A DNA stretch of 30,388 nt from JABMOW01 sp964409335 (GTDB lineage Bacteria; Fidelibacterota; Marinisomatia; SCGC-AAA003-L08; JACNLC01), in NCBI GenBank assembly GCA_964409335.1, contig CAYPCW010000035.1, forward strand, positions 1-30,388. The letters run 5' to 3'. A model generated the notes under the pieces. The model saw nothing but the letters and a program-made list of their open reading frames with translations. It ran no database searches and was not told the origin of the DNA. A program made the position numbers and the translations under genes. Numbering within the stretch: the stretch's first letter is position 1; every line of letters starts with the position of its first letter. Below are positions 23,000 through 30,388 of the stretch, one piece after another.

Positions 23000-25418
23000 A
23001 AAAAGATTACTTACACGAACAGAATTTCTGAAATATGCCGGTATAATCACCGGGGGAGTTGGTTTATCTTCCAGCCTACTCTCTCAGGTCTTCGCCATGT
23101 CCGACAAAACCCTAAAAAAACTTGAACGGGGTCAGGGGCTGGAAAGCTGGGTCAATACTACCTGCAGGCTGTGTCCCGGTGGATGTGGTTTGTCCATACG
23201 CCGGATCGATGGAATACCCATCAGTTTAAAGGGCAATCCCCTTTCTCCGATCAATCGTGGCGGATTATGTCCGGCAGCCCATGCAAATCTCGAGCTGCTT
23301 TATCATCCTGACCGGTACACAGACCCTCTGACCAGACCTGAAGGACGATTAAGAAAAACGTTAAATCCAACAAGCTGGGAAGAAGCAATGTCCTCGGTAG
23401 CCGGTCGCATCCGGGAACTGATATCTGCCGGCGAGGGATATAAAATTGCGATCATCAATGGTGATGATTCACCCCAAATGAAACAGGTATGGCAGGATTT
23501 CGCCATCCGGATCGATACCCCGAATTTCTATCAGGAAAATCATTCAGGGCTTACCGATAACTCAAGTTTTATCACGCAGGGACTCCGGCAGATCCCTATG
23601 CCGGATCTGATTAATTCAGAATGTATCATCAGTCTCGGTTCCAATTTCCTCGAGGAAGATGGATCTCCGGTTCACTTTAATCAGGTGCACGGAGTATTTA
23701 AAGATGTGGAAAATATTACCCGAAACAAATTGATTTACGTGGGTCCCAGGGCAAATATGACTGCAACCAGCGCCCATAAATGGATACCCATTTATCCGGA
23801 TACGTGGGGAACCCTCGCGCTGGGGATCGCCCATATACTCATAGAGGAAAATGCTATTGATACGGGTTTTCTGAAAAAATATGCAAATGGATATTTTGAC
23901 GAAACAGACGAAAACGGTAAAAAAATTATCCGGTTTGAAACCCAGGTACGGACTATTTTTCATCCAAAACTTGTAGAAGAGGTCACAGGTATCCGGGAAC
24001 AGGACATACGTTATCTGGCAGAACTCCTTGCGACCCGCAAGAAATGCGTGGTTTTGTGCGGGCGGGAAGCGCTACAGTCTCCAAGAGGGGATCTGCATCA
24101 ATGGGCGGTTCACTGTTTAAATTTTATAAGCGGGAATTTGCAATACCCCGGCGGATGGTATTTCAGAATCGGTGCATCCAAAACGACGGCGTATACTGGA
24201 TCGGAAAAAAATGGAAAAGCTATTAATCTATTTAAAACCGACAGCGATCAACCATTAGAAGCCCCTTCTATCGATATTTTTGCGAAGCGGGTGGAAGGAT
24301 ATGCGCCTTATAAGACCGAACTGCTGATCATTAATAAAGCAAATCCCTATTTTTATGGTGAGAATCGCGCAAAGTGGAGAGCGACTCTGAAACATATCCC
24401 AAGATTGATCTATATTGGAGACCTGCCAAATGAAACCAGTAAGTACGCAGATATTATCCTACCCAGCCATTCAGATTTTGAATCCTGGGATTTCATCGAA
24501 AATATCCCCGGCGTACCTCTGGATTCTGTTTCGGTACAGCAACCAGTAGTTGAGCCAATGTATACGACCCGATCCAGTTATGAAATTCTGAAAACAATCT
24601 CAGTACAGGTGGGTATTGCAGTCTCTCAAATATTTACATCCCAAAGTCCAAAAGAATATGTGACATCCCGATTAAAACAAATACATGGTCAAAAAAGAGG
24701 CGCCCCCTTTGAATCGCTATCTTTAGACGAATGGAAATCCACATATAAAAAGCATGAACCTATTTCCGCAAATTATGCGGAAGCCCAATTCGTTAAAACG
24801 GTAACTGCCAACGGCGGATGGTGGGATCCATCGGGGCCGGTAGGTACGGATTTAAGTAAAGCGATCGAAACCGTCTCAGGTAAATTTGAAATGATGCCTG
24901 ATATTCTCAAGCAGTTTGAAGGATCCGTTGAAGATTTATCCCAAATCTTGAAAAATCTGCTGGCTGATAGAAAATATTCATACGGATTGATCCAGTACGA
25001 AACATCGGGCAGAGATGAGTTTCCATTAACGCTGATTTCCGGTTACCCCATCACCAATCCTAACGGAAGAACGGTATATTCACCTACTATGCTGGAAACG
25101 ATCGGAATCCGGAGCGAGATCTATTGGGAAAGTTGGGTAGAGATTCATCCAGCGACAGCACGTCGTTTCGGTGTAAAAAACGGCGATGCTATCCAGGTTG
25201 TTTCTCAGGTGGGCAAAGAGATCCGTGTGAAGGCAAGAGTTAAACCCATTATACACCCGGATGTTGTATTTATTCCTTTAGGGATGGGTCGGTTAGATAT
25301 CGGGCGTTATGGAACGGGTATCGGATCCGATCCCAGGGAATTAATGGTCCCGCAGCCGGAGGTGAGTACGGGCAGGACAATTGTATCGGGTACTCCGGTA
25401 CGAATCACACTTTTGTAG
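22992..25418 (+). CDS. Molybdopterin-oxidoreductase-like catalytic-type subunit (QrcB/ActB-like)
   Basis: An 808-aa protein of the complex iron-sulfur molybdoenzyme superfamily. After a leader it has the N-terminal cluster motif C58-xx-C61-xxx-C65 and C93 (CRLCPGGCGLS ... GLCPAAHANLE), the large molybdopterin domains (SEWIISLGSN-like IISLGSNFLEEDGSPV, LCGREALQSPRGDLHQWA, LPNETSKYADIILPSHSDFE) and a C-terminal dinucleotide-binding domain (EIHPATARRFGVKNGDAIQV). Where catalytic enzymes carry a Cys or Sec molybdenum ligand, the segment ENHSGLTDNSSFITQG has neither; the local pattern resembles QrcB/ActB, which do not use molybdenum. The leader TRTEFLKYAG is close to a twin-arginine signal but has one Arg replaced by Thr. 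Confidence 0.85.
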   Translation: MSKKRLLTRTEFLKYAGIITGGVGLSSSLLSQVFAMSDKTLKKLERGQGLESWVNTTCRLCPGGCGLSIRRIDGIPISLKGNPLSPINRGGLCPAAHANLELLYHPDRYTDPLTRPEGRLRKTLNPTSWEEAMSSVAGRIRELISAGEGYKIAIINGDDSPQMKQVWQDFAIRIDTPNFYQENHSGLTDNSSFITQGLRQIPMPDLINSECIISLGSNFLEEDGSPVHFNQVHGVFKDVENITRNKLIYVGPRANMTATSAHKWIPIYPDTWGTLALGIAHILIEENAIDTGFLKKYANGYFDETDENGKKIIRFETQVRTIFHPKLVEEVTGIREQDIRYLAELLATRKKCVVLCGREALQSPRGDLHQWAVHCLNFISGNLQYPGGWYFRIGASKTTAYTGSEKNGKAINLFKTDSDQPLEAPSIDIFAKRVEGYAPYKTELLIINKANPYFYGENRAKWRATLKHIPRLIYIGDLPNETSKYADIILPSHSDFESWDFIENIPGVPLDSVSVQQPVVEPMYTTRSSYEILKTISVQVGIAVSQIFTSQSPKEYVTSRLKQIHGQKRGAPFESLSLDEWKSTYKKHEPISANYAEAQFVKTVTANGGWWDPSGPVGTDLSKAIETVSGKFEMMPDILKQFEGSVEDLSQILKNLLADRKYSYGLIQYETSGRDEFPLTLISGYPITNPNGRTVYSPTMLETIGIRSEIYWESWVEIHPATARRFGVKNGDAIQVVSQVGKEIRVKARVKPIIHPDVVFIPLGMGRLDIGRYGTGIGSDPRELMVPQPEVSTGRTIVSGTPVRITLL

Positions 25419-25428
25419 CGAGAATAAT

Positions 25429-26115
25429 ATGCCAAAATGGGGAATGGTCATTGATTTGAATAAATGCACAGGCTGTGGCGCCTGTGTGAATGCCTGCAGA
25501 ATGGAGAACAACATTCCGGTCGTTGGGGCTGAGGCCGCTCAGGATGGACGGACAATGGATTGGATGCAGATCCTTACCGAATATGACGGGGAATATCCCA
25601 ACGTGCGCATTACACACATCCCCCGCCCCTGTTTCCAGTGCGGGGATCCGCCCTGTGTCAAAGTTTGTCCTGTACATGCCACATTTGTAAATGAAGACGG
25701 ATTGGTGGGTCAGGTGTACTATCGATGCATTGGTTGCCGGTACTGCATGAATGCCTGCCCATATACCGCAAAATGCTTTAATTATTTTAAACCTAAAATA
25801 CCGGAGGCGTATGAAATATTACTCAATCCCGACGTGACCCGGCGGATGAATGGAGTGGTGGAAAAATGCAGTTTCTGCCACCACCGACTAGCATTGGCCA
25901 AGGATACAGCGAGATATGAAGGACGTGAATTAACGGAGATGGACTACCAGACTGCCTGTTTGGAGTCCTGCCCCACGCAGGCAATCGTTTTTGGGGATTT
26001 AGACAACCCTGAACACGAAGTGAACCATTTGATGCATTCCAACCGGGCATTTCGGTTGGAAGAAAGTTTGGGGACGCAACCAAAAGTCTACTATCTGAAA
26101 CGGGAAGATAAATAA
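25429..26115 (+). CDS. Four-cluster [4Fe-4S] electron-transfer subunit (NrfC/PsrB/QrcC type)
   Basis: A 228-aa ferredoxin-like protein with four cysteine groups: C13, C16, C19, C23 (CTGCGACVNAC); C68, C71, C76, C80 (CFQCGDPPCVKVC); C100, C103, C106, C110 (CIGCRYCMNAC); and C147, C150, C177, C181 (CSFC...CLESC). All sixteen are present, so four [4Fe-4S] clusters are expected. It wires the large subunit to the membrane subunit. An in-frame TTG at 25381 would start inside the preceding gene; the ATG at 25429, 10 bases after that gene's stop, gives the normal MPKWGMVIDLNKC opening. The stop shares one base with the next start (TAATG). Confidence 0.93.
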   Translation: MPKWGMVIDLNKCTGCGACVNACRMENNIPVVGAEAAQDGRTMDWMQILTEYDGEYPNVRITHIPRPCFQCGDPPCVKVCPVHATFVNEDGLVGQVYYRCIGCRYCMNACPYTAKCFNYFKPKIPEAYEILLNPDVTRRMNGVVEKCSFCHHRLALAKDTARYEGRELTEMDYQTACLESCPTQAIVFGDLDNPEHEVNHLMHSNRAFRLEESLGTQPKVYYLKREDK

Positions 26116-27461
26116 TGGATGACCTGAGACACGATAAGGATTATACGCTTTACAAGCCTATTCTCGAAACAGACAAACGCTTTTATATCATCCTGCTCAT
26201 CCTGCTGGGAGTGGTTGCATGGGCGGGATACATGTATTTCCGCCAATTGCAAACCGGCCTGGGAGTCACAGGACTGAACCGCGCCATCTCCTGGGGATTT
26301 TACATCATTAATTTTGTCTTCTTTATTGGGATAAGCCATGCCGGTACCCTTATTTCGGCTATTTTACGATTGTCCCAGGCAGAGTGGAGAAGACCCATCA
26401 CCCGGATGGCAGAAGTAATCACTGCCATTGTCCTGTTGATCGGGGCGGTTCACCCCATTCTCGATCTGGGTCGCCCTGACAGGATTTTAAATGTGTTCTA
26501 CTATGGGCGTCTTCAGTCTCCACTGTTATGGGATGTGACGGCAATCAGTATGTATTTTACTGCTAGTACCGTGTATTTATATGTTCCGTTGATCCCGGAT
26601 ATTGCACTTTTAAGAGACCGAACTCATAAATTTAAGTGGTTTTACAATTTCTGCAGTTGGGGATACCAGGGTACGGAACACCACAAAAAAGTATTGGGTA
26701 AAGCTATGACTATTTTAATGGTTATTGTTATCCCGGTTGCTGTGAGTGTCCACACGGTTATATCGTTTATCTTTTCAATGACCATTCAGCCTGGCTGGCA
26801 TAGCACGATTTTCGGACCCTATTTTGTAGTGGGTGCTATCTTTTCCGGTACCGCTACGTTGCTGGTTGTGATGATCGCATTTCGTAAGATGTACCACTTC
26901 GAAAATTATCTAAAAGAAATACACTTTCAGTATTTGAGCCTTCTCTTGCTGATCTTTTCTATTTTCTGGGCATATTTTACATTCAGTGAATTTATTACCG
27001 GCATTTACGGAAATGAACCCATGGAGATGAATATCATCCGCTATAAGCTGTTCGGTGATTATGCGCCATTTTTCTGGGGGATGGTTATTCTGAATTTTGT
27101 GATCCCGATCATTGTACTATCCTTCAAAAAGCTAAAAACCATTAAAGGTATTTTCCTGACTTCCTGTGGTGTGATTATCGGGATGTGGCTGGAACGTCTG
27201 ATCATCGTTGTCCCTTCATTAACGAATCCCAGATTACCCTATGAGATTATTCCTTACGTCCCGAGTTTGACGGAGTGCGCATTGTTCATGGGGGGGATAT
27301 CTCTCTTCTGTCTGGGTTTCCTCATATTTTCAAAACTATTTCCCCTCATCTCAATCTGGGAACTGGAAGAAGGGAGAACAGAAGGGCTTCAGGAAGCAAA
27401 GGCAAGACTTGACTCATACCTTCCCGACGTTGTCATCACCGGGGGAAATCATTATGAATAA
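26115..27461 (+). CDS. NrfD/PsrC-family quinone-binding membrane subunit
   Basis: A 448-aa membrane protein with about ten helices. Diagnostic stretches are GLNRAISWGFYIINFVFFIG, SHAGTLISAILRLSQAEWRR, HPILDLGRPDRI and SPLLWDVTAISMYFTAS, close to those of the ten-helix PsrC/ActC/QrcD branch rather than the eight-helix NrfD proper. Such subunits bind a quinone near the periplasmic side and may move charge or protons. Its start overlaps the Fe-S gene stop by one base, and its end overlaps the following small gene by 8 bases, so the subunits are tightly cotranslated. GLNRAI-SWG and HAG around residues 53-80 mark the expected quinone-site helix. Confidence 0.92.
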   Translation: MDDLRHDKDYTLYKPILETDKRFYIILLILLGVVAWAGYMYFRQLQTGLGVTGLNRAISWGFYIINFVFFIGISHAGTLISAILRLSQAEWRRPITRMAEVITAIVLLIGAVHPILDLGRPDRILNVFYYGRLQSPLLWDVTAISMYFTASTVYLYVPLIPDIALLRDRTHKFKWFYNFCSWGYQGTEHHKKVLGKAMTILMVIVIPVAVSVHTVISFIFSMTIQPGWHSTIFGPYFVVGAIFSGTATLLVVMIAFRKMYHFENYLKEIHFQYLSLLLLIFSIFWAYFTFSEFITGIYGNEPMEMNIIRYKLFGDYAPFFWGMVILNFVIPIIVLSFKKLKTIKGIFLTSCGVIIGMWLERLIIVVPSLTNPRLPYEIIPYVPSLTECALFMGGISLFCLGFLIFSKLFPLISIWELEEGRTEGLQEAKARLDSYLPDVVITGGNHYE

Positions 27462-27717
27462 TCGTAAAAAGATGGAATCGCCATGGATTTATGCAATGCA
27501 ATTATCCAGTGTAATCTTAATGTGGGTGTTTGTGACCGGAATAATCACCTGGATTTTTAACCTTCTCCGATTGTCCATCTACCTGAAGGATGCACAAAAT
27601 GCCACGTTGGGGATATCTCTGGTGGTCATTCCGGTATTCATCCTGCTTGCGAGCGTTCTGACATATGTATTCATCGGGATGCATAAAAAAACCGATGAAC
27701 AGCAGAAGAATATATAA
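27454..27717 (+). CDS. Small two-helix membrane protein of the complex operon
   Basis: An 87-aa protein with two hydrophobic segments (about residues 14-35 and 50-75), a basic N-terminus (MNNRKK) and a charged C-terminal tail (HKKTDEQQKN). No family is recognised. The ATG at 27454 follows GGGGGAAAT and overlaps the NrfD-family stop; an in-frame TTG at 27409 lies deep inside the previous gene and is rejected. Tight overlap suggests a small structural subunit of the same membrane complex, in the place where other complexes of this kind have accessory subunits, but it shares no visible motif with them. Confidence 0.7.
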   Translation: MNNRKKMESPWIYAMQLSSVILMWVFVTGIITWIFNLLRLSIYLKDAQNATLGISLVVIPVFILLASVLTYVFIGMHKKTDEQQKNI

Positions 27718-27958
27718 AATTCCAAAATGATATTTTGTGAGCATCAATGATTCATAAATCAGAGAAAACGGGGGATTTTTCACTTCAGTTAGGGAACCTG
27801 ATACTCATATTGAGAGAATGAGTTGACTATAATCATGGCTCGCTGAGGGAGTTGACTGAAAGAAGGATGATCTTACAATAAAATTAAGCAAATTTGATTT
27901 GTCAGTACTGAAGGAGTGGGCGACACTCCCAAAAAAGTTTTAGACTGAGGAGGCTACC
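27718..27958. promoter_or_regulatory. Intergenic leader before the tandem cytochrome gene, with hairpin
   Basis: 241 bases without a gene. GGAGTG (27913-27918) and CACTCC (27924-27929) form a perfect 6-bp stem with a 5-base loop, 29 bases before the start; there is no T-tract on this strand, so it looks like a leader or mRNA-processing hairpin rather than a terminator. A strong GAGGAGG (27947-27953) precedes the ATG. The gap may allow separate or stronger expression of the cytochrome. Confidence 0.45.
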
Positions 27959-29224
27959 ATGACAAAAATAACGTATCGGTTCACGACCAGATTGCCCCGG
28001 TTGATCGGGATCTTGACCATCATTTTATTCGTTTTCGATGGATCCGCGGTCATGAGCCAGAGCATGCCGGCGGATGTCACTCCCTGGGATGGTCAGGCAG
28101 TATTTCGCGAAAAAAAATGTATTAATTGCCATCCGGTAAATGGAGTAGGTGGACGGGGCGGACCCGATTTGAGGAAAGATATCTATTACGGTACATATCT
28201 CGAGTTGGCATCCCTCATGTGGAATCATTATCCCAAAATGTCAAAACGAATGTCGAAATTGGGTACTGAATATCCCGCGCTCACCGAAGAAGAGATGTCA
28301 CAATTGATCATTTATTTGACGTACCAAAGATATCTGAGTGAGCCGGGATCAGAATTTACAGGGAGAAAATTGCTTGAGAGTAAAAAGTGCTTTTCCTGTC
28401 ATAAATTCGGGGGTAAAGGCGGGGATATCGGACCGGATATCAGCCAAAATAATTCCCATCTGTCCCCCCTCTTATTAGTTGAGACCATGTGGAATCATGG
28501 ACCGGATATGATTGATATATTTGAAGAATACCAGATTGAACGACCAAAATTTTATGGAACTGACATCACCAACCTGGCGGCAGGAATCAGATCATTTATG
28601 CCCCCGGCAACGAGTGTCCCTGTGGATCTGTATGATTTGGGTGATCCGGTATCCGGCAAAACACTGGTGGTTGAAAAAGGGTGTCTGCTCTGTCATTCGG
28701 TAAGGGGTGAAGGTAATGATTTAGCGGCGGATTTTGCCGAGATAACTCTGGATTACTCTGTGACGCAAATTGCAGGATCAATGTGGAACCATGGACCGGA
28801 AATGTGGAAAATCATGAAATCTGAAGGGATCAATATTCCCAAGTTTGAAAAGGGTGAAATGGCGGATGTTATCGCATTTTTATATTTTCTCAATTTTGAA
28901 GATAAACCGGGAAATCCGAAGACCGGATATGAAATCCTGCAGAAAAATAAATGCTTTACATGTCATACGTTGGAAGATGAAAAAGATAAAGTACGCCTGG
29001 TAAAAGCCGGGGATCATATTCAGGATTCCCCAATGGCCATGATCGCCGCCATGTGGAACCATGCTCCGGCAATGGAGAAAAAAATCAAAGAATTACCCTG
29101 GAATGATCGTATCGGCTGGCCAAAACTTAACCCGGAAGATATGACCCATTTATACGCATATTTTAAATCGCTCCCTCATCCTGCAACTAACATACCAAAA
29201 TCGGAAACCAAAAAAAGACGTTAA
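27959..29224 (+). CDS. Cytochrome with four class-I c domains in tandem
   Basis: A 421-aa exported protein: signal peptide (about 1-34, ending SAVMSQS), then four cytochrome c domains with CxxCH at 54-58 (CINCH), 144-148 (CFSCH), 242-246 (CLLCH) and 332-336 (CFTCH). Each is followed by a repeated MWNHxPxM block (87, 177, 275, 365) whose Met is the likely distal heme ligand, and domains 1-3 end with a helix of the LIIYLTYQRYL type. The repeat length is about 90-98 residues. The domains are mono-heme and covalently strung together, unlike compact multiheme cytochromes. It probably accepts electrons from the complex encoded upstream and passes them along the periplasm; the final acceptor is unknown. 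Confidence 0.9.
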   Translation: MTKITYRFTTRLPRLIGILTIILFVFDGSAVMSQSMPADVTPWDGQAVFREKKCINCHPVNGVGGRGGPDLRKDIYYGTYLELASLMWNHYPKMSKRMSKLGTEYPALTEEEMSQLIIYLTYQRYLSEPGSEFTGRKLLESKKCFSCHKFGGKGGDIGPDISQNNSHLSPLLLVETMWNHGPDMIDIFEEYQIERPKFYGTDITNLAAGIRSFMPPATSVPVDLYDLGDPVSGKTLVVEKGCLLCHSVRGEGNDLAADFAEITLDYSVTQIAGSMWNHGPEMWKIMKSEGINIPKFEKGEMADVIAFLYFLNFEDKPGNPKTGYEILQKNKCFTCHTLEDEKDKVRLVKAGDHIQDSPMAMIAAMWNHAPAMEKKIKELPWNDRIGWPKLNPEDMTHLYAYFKSLPHPATNIPKSETKKRR

Positions 29225-29507
29225 ACGGAGCGATTTAGATCGTTCACCATAGGAAAAAACGAATAACAAAGCAAAGCGCAGTCAGTTTGATTAGATTATT
29301 TAAAATATCGAATTCCCTGCGCTTTATCATACAGTCCATAACCGTCTTCTGAATTTCCCGGATGAGATGATTCTCTTATTAATTTCACCCAACTATCAAT
29401 TCTCTCAAAGAGACAACCATATATCGGAATTAAATCAGACCGGGTGACAACTTACCCGATCACAATTCAGTCGTAAAACTTCCCATATCATATTGGAAAA
29501 TAAAAGG
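29225..29507. other. Intergenic region between cytochrome gene and transposase remnant
   Basis: 283 bases, no gene. AAAGCGCAG (29273-29281) and CTGCGCTTT (29317-29325) are a perfect 9-bp inverted repeat 35 bases apart. The stretch around 29440-29480 (GTGACAACTT, CCCGATCACA) may be the terminal end of the insertion sequence, but the other end lies outside the window. Confidence 0.4.
29273..29325. repeat. 9-bp perfect inverted repeat, 35-base spacer
   Basis: AAAGCGCAG/CTGCGCTTT flank an AT-rich spacer about 50 bases after the cytochrome stop. It could form a long-loop hairpin in the transcript's 3' end, but no T-tract follows. Confidence 0.4.
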
Positions 29508-30388
29508 TTAAGCAACATCTTTTCTGTAAATTCGTGAATCAGGATTCTCCGGTTCAACATCTTCCTTACTCAAATACATCCTGCCGGCCACCCAGTCATC
29601 ATTAATATCAGCCAGAACAACTGTTACGAGTATCAGGCATGATTCAACATTCGGGAAAAGCCTGGCCACACGGGTTCGCCGGGCGATCTCCTGATTGAGT
29701 TTCTCCACGCCATTGACCGTCCTGATCCGGCGATGGTGGATGGATGGGAACTGGAAAAACGTCAGACCATCCTCAATGTTCTCTTCGAGCCACCTGGTAA
29801 ACTCGGGAGCCTTGTCCTGAAAATGATCAACCGCATGCCTGACCATCTCTCTGGCCATGTGAATGTCGCAGGCATTATAAATGCGTCGTATTACTTCTGC
29901 CAGTTCTTTATGCATTGACATCCGGGGGGCATAATGCTGGGCATTCTGCTGCATATGAAACAGACAACGCTGCCAGGGTACAGATGTAAATACCTTTTTG
30001 CGGGCTGCCTGCCCGAATAGGTACAGGCGGGCCTTCAGACCCTCATGGTCATCACTGATGATCCGCTTTACGCCATGCAACCAGAACGGCCACGTCACGG
30101 ACACTGTTCTGATGACGGGTCTTCTCATAACGGGCATCCGGATAGACATACTCAAACCGGCCCAGAGGACGCTCAAGGAAGGCCTGCAGTTGCTCATCCA
30201 GTTCTTTGGCCAGCCTGGATACCTGGGTAGAACTGATCTCCAGTCCACAGAGAAGTTCTGTTATCTTTGTGACGCGTCGCGTTGAAACCCCCGTAACATA
30301 CATTCCCGCCTGCCGGCGGACAGGTCGGCTATGGCCAGCTCAGCGCTTTCTCACTGCGGGATCCTTTCTCAAGACTCTTGGGATAGAA
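29508..30388 (-). pseudogene. Broken IS256-family transposase gene (runs off right edge)
   Basis: The minus strand carries IS256-type (mutator/MULE) transposase sequence in pieces: SEKAL at the edge, then YVTGVSTRRVTKITELLCGL, ISSTQVSRLAKELDEQL, YVYPDARYEKTRH (catalytic first Asp) and VAVLVA; then, in another frame, HGVKRIISDDHEGLKARL (second Asp), QRCLFHMQQNAQ, TWLEEN-like RWLEENIEDGLTFF and RTVNGVEKLNQEIARRTRVARLFPN (catalytic Glu). Between VLVA and HGVKR the family normally has some 40 more residues, so an internal deletion with frameshift occurred near 30080. A second disruption is a 20-base GC-rich palindromic insert at about 30305-30324. It is therefore not functional. Confidence 0.85.
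30305..30324. repeat. REP-like palindromic insert inside the transposase remnant
   Basis: CCCGCC, TGCC, GGCGG form a short GC-rich palindrome, followed by ACAGG. Removing about 20 bases here joins AIADL directly to YVTGVSTRR in the order expected for IS256 transposases, so it is an insert. Similar CCTGTCCGCC...GGCGGG elements are dispersed in many FCB genomes (recollection, not searched). Confidence 0.5.

Noticed and set aside
27913..27929. Hairpin before the tandem cytochrome as a terminator
   Set aside because: No T-tract follows on the plus strand, and it lies 29 bases before a strongly initiated gene.
1..30388. tRNA, rRNA or CRISPR arrays
   Set aside because: No TTCGA-loop context with acceptor stems, no rRNA-like blocks and no regularly spaced repeats were seen.

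Overview
The window looks like chromosomal DNA of a moderately AT-rich bacterium of the FCB superphylum (Calditrichota, Marinimicrobia or Ignavibacteriota-like; phylum not resolvable by eye). The main clue is the C-terminal secretion tag at the left edge (NYPNPFNP type, as on type IX-secreted proteins). A eukaryotic-type (class II) glutamine synthetase, a branched-chain 2-oxoacid:ferredoxin oxidoreductase with butyrate kinase, and a rich set of c-type cytochromes fit an organism that ferments or respires anaerobically. A heme A synthase gene also hints at a heme-copper oxidase elsewhere in the genome.

Layout. 1-953: end of a secreted protein and a small bPH2 membrane protein. 993-2659 (-): heme A synthase (ctaA) followed by a decayed YwaF/TMEM164-like gene. 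2918-4603 (+): trpG and trpD without trpE. 4630-6899 (-): DUF523 protein and an SLC13-type permease with RCK-C domains. 7087-9294 (+): arsenate reductase-like protein, Na/phosphate symporter and PhoU-like protein, ending at a 15-bp inverted repeat. 9351-10853 (-): Lrp/AsnC regulator and class II glutamine synthetase. 11102-17810 (-): an eight-gene operon (ferredoxin, alpha, beta and gamma subunits of a Vor-type oxidoreductase; a half-ferritin; butyrate kinase; phosphate butyryltransferase; a 567-aa Rossmann-fold protein), closed by a clear rho-independent terminator.

18608-29224 (+) is the most striking part. A histidine kinase with two c-heme motifs in its periplasmic loop and a sigma-54 activator-type response regulator are followed by a pentaheme lipoprotein, a molybdopterin-oxidoreductase-like subunit, a four-cluster Fe-S protein, an NrfD/PsrC membrane subunit, an 87-aa two-helix membrane protein and a cytochrome made of four class-I c domains in tandem. 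Subunit order resembles Qrc, and composition partly resembles alternative complex III, but the set matches neither. A working model is a quinone:cytochrome oxidoreductase whose expression is controlled by a heme-bearing sensor. A near-identical 15-bp site lies upstream of both the regulators and the structural genes, with a sigma-54-like promoter candidate about 100 bp downstream of the second copy.

The right edge (29508-30388, -) is a broken IS256-family transposase gene.

Corrections to naive ORF calling: butyrate kinase extends about 65 codons upstream into a stretch with no ATG, GTG or TTG start. The PNaS, PhoU-like, Fe-S, 87-aa and pentaheme genes are better started at internal ATG codons. 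No tRNA, rRNA or CRISPR array was seen.
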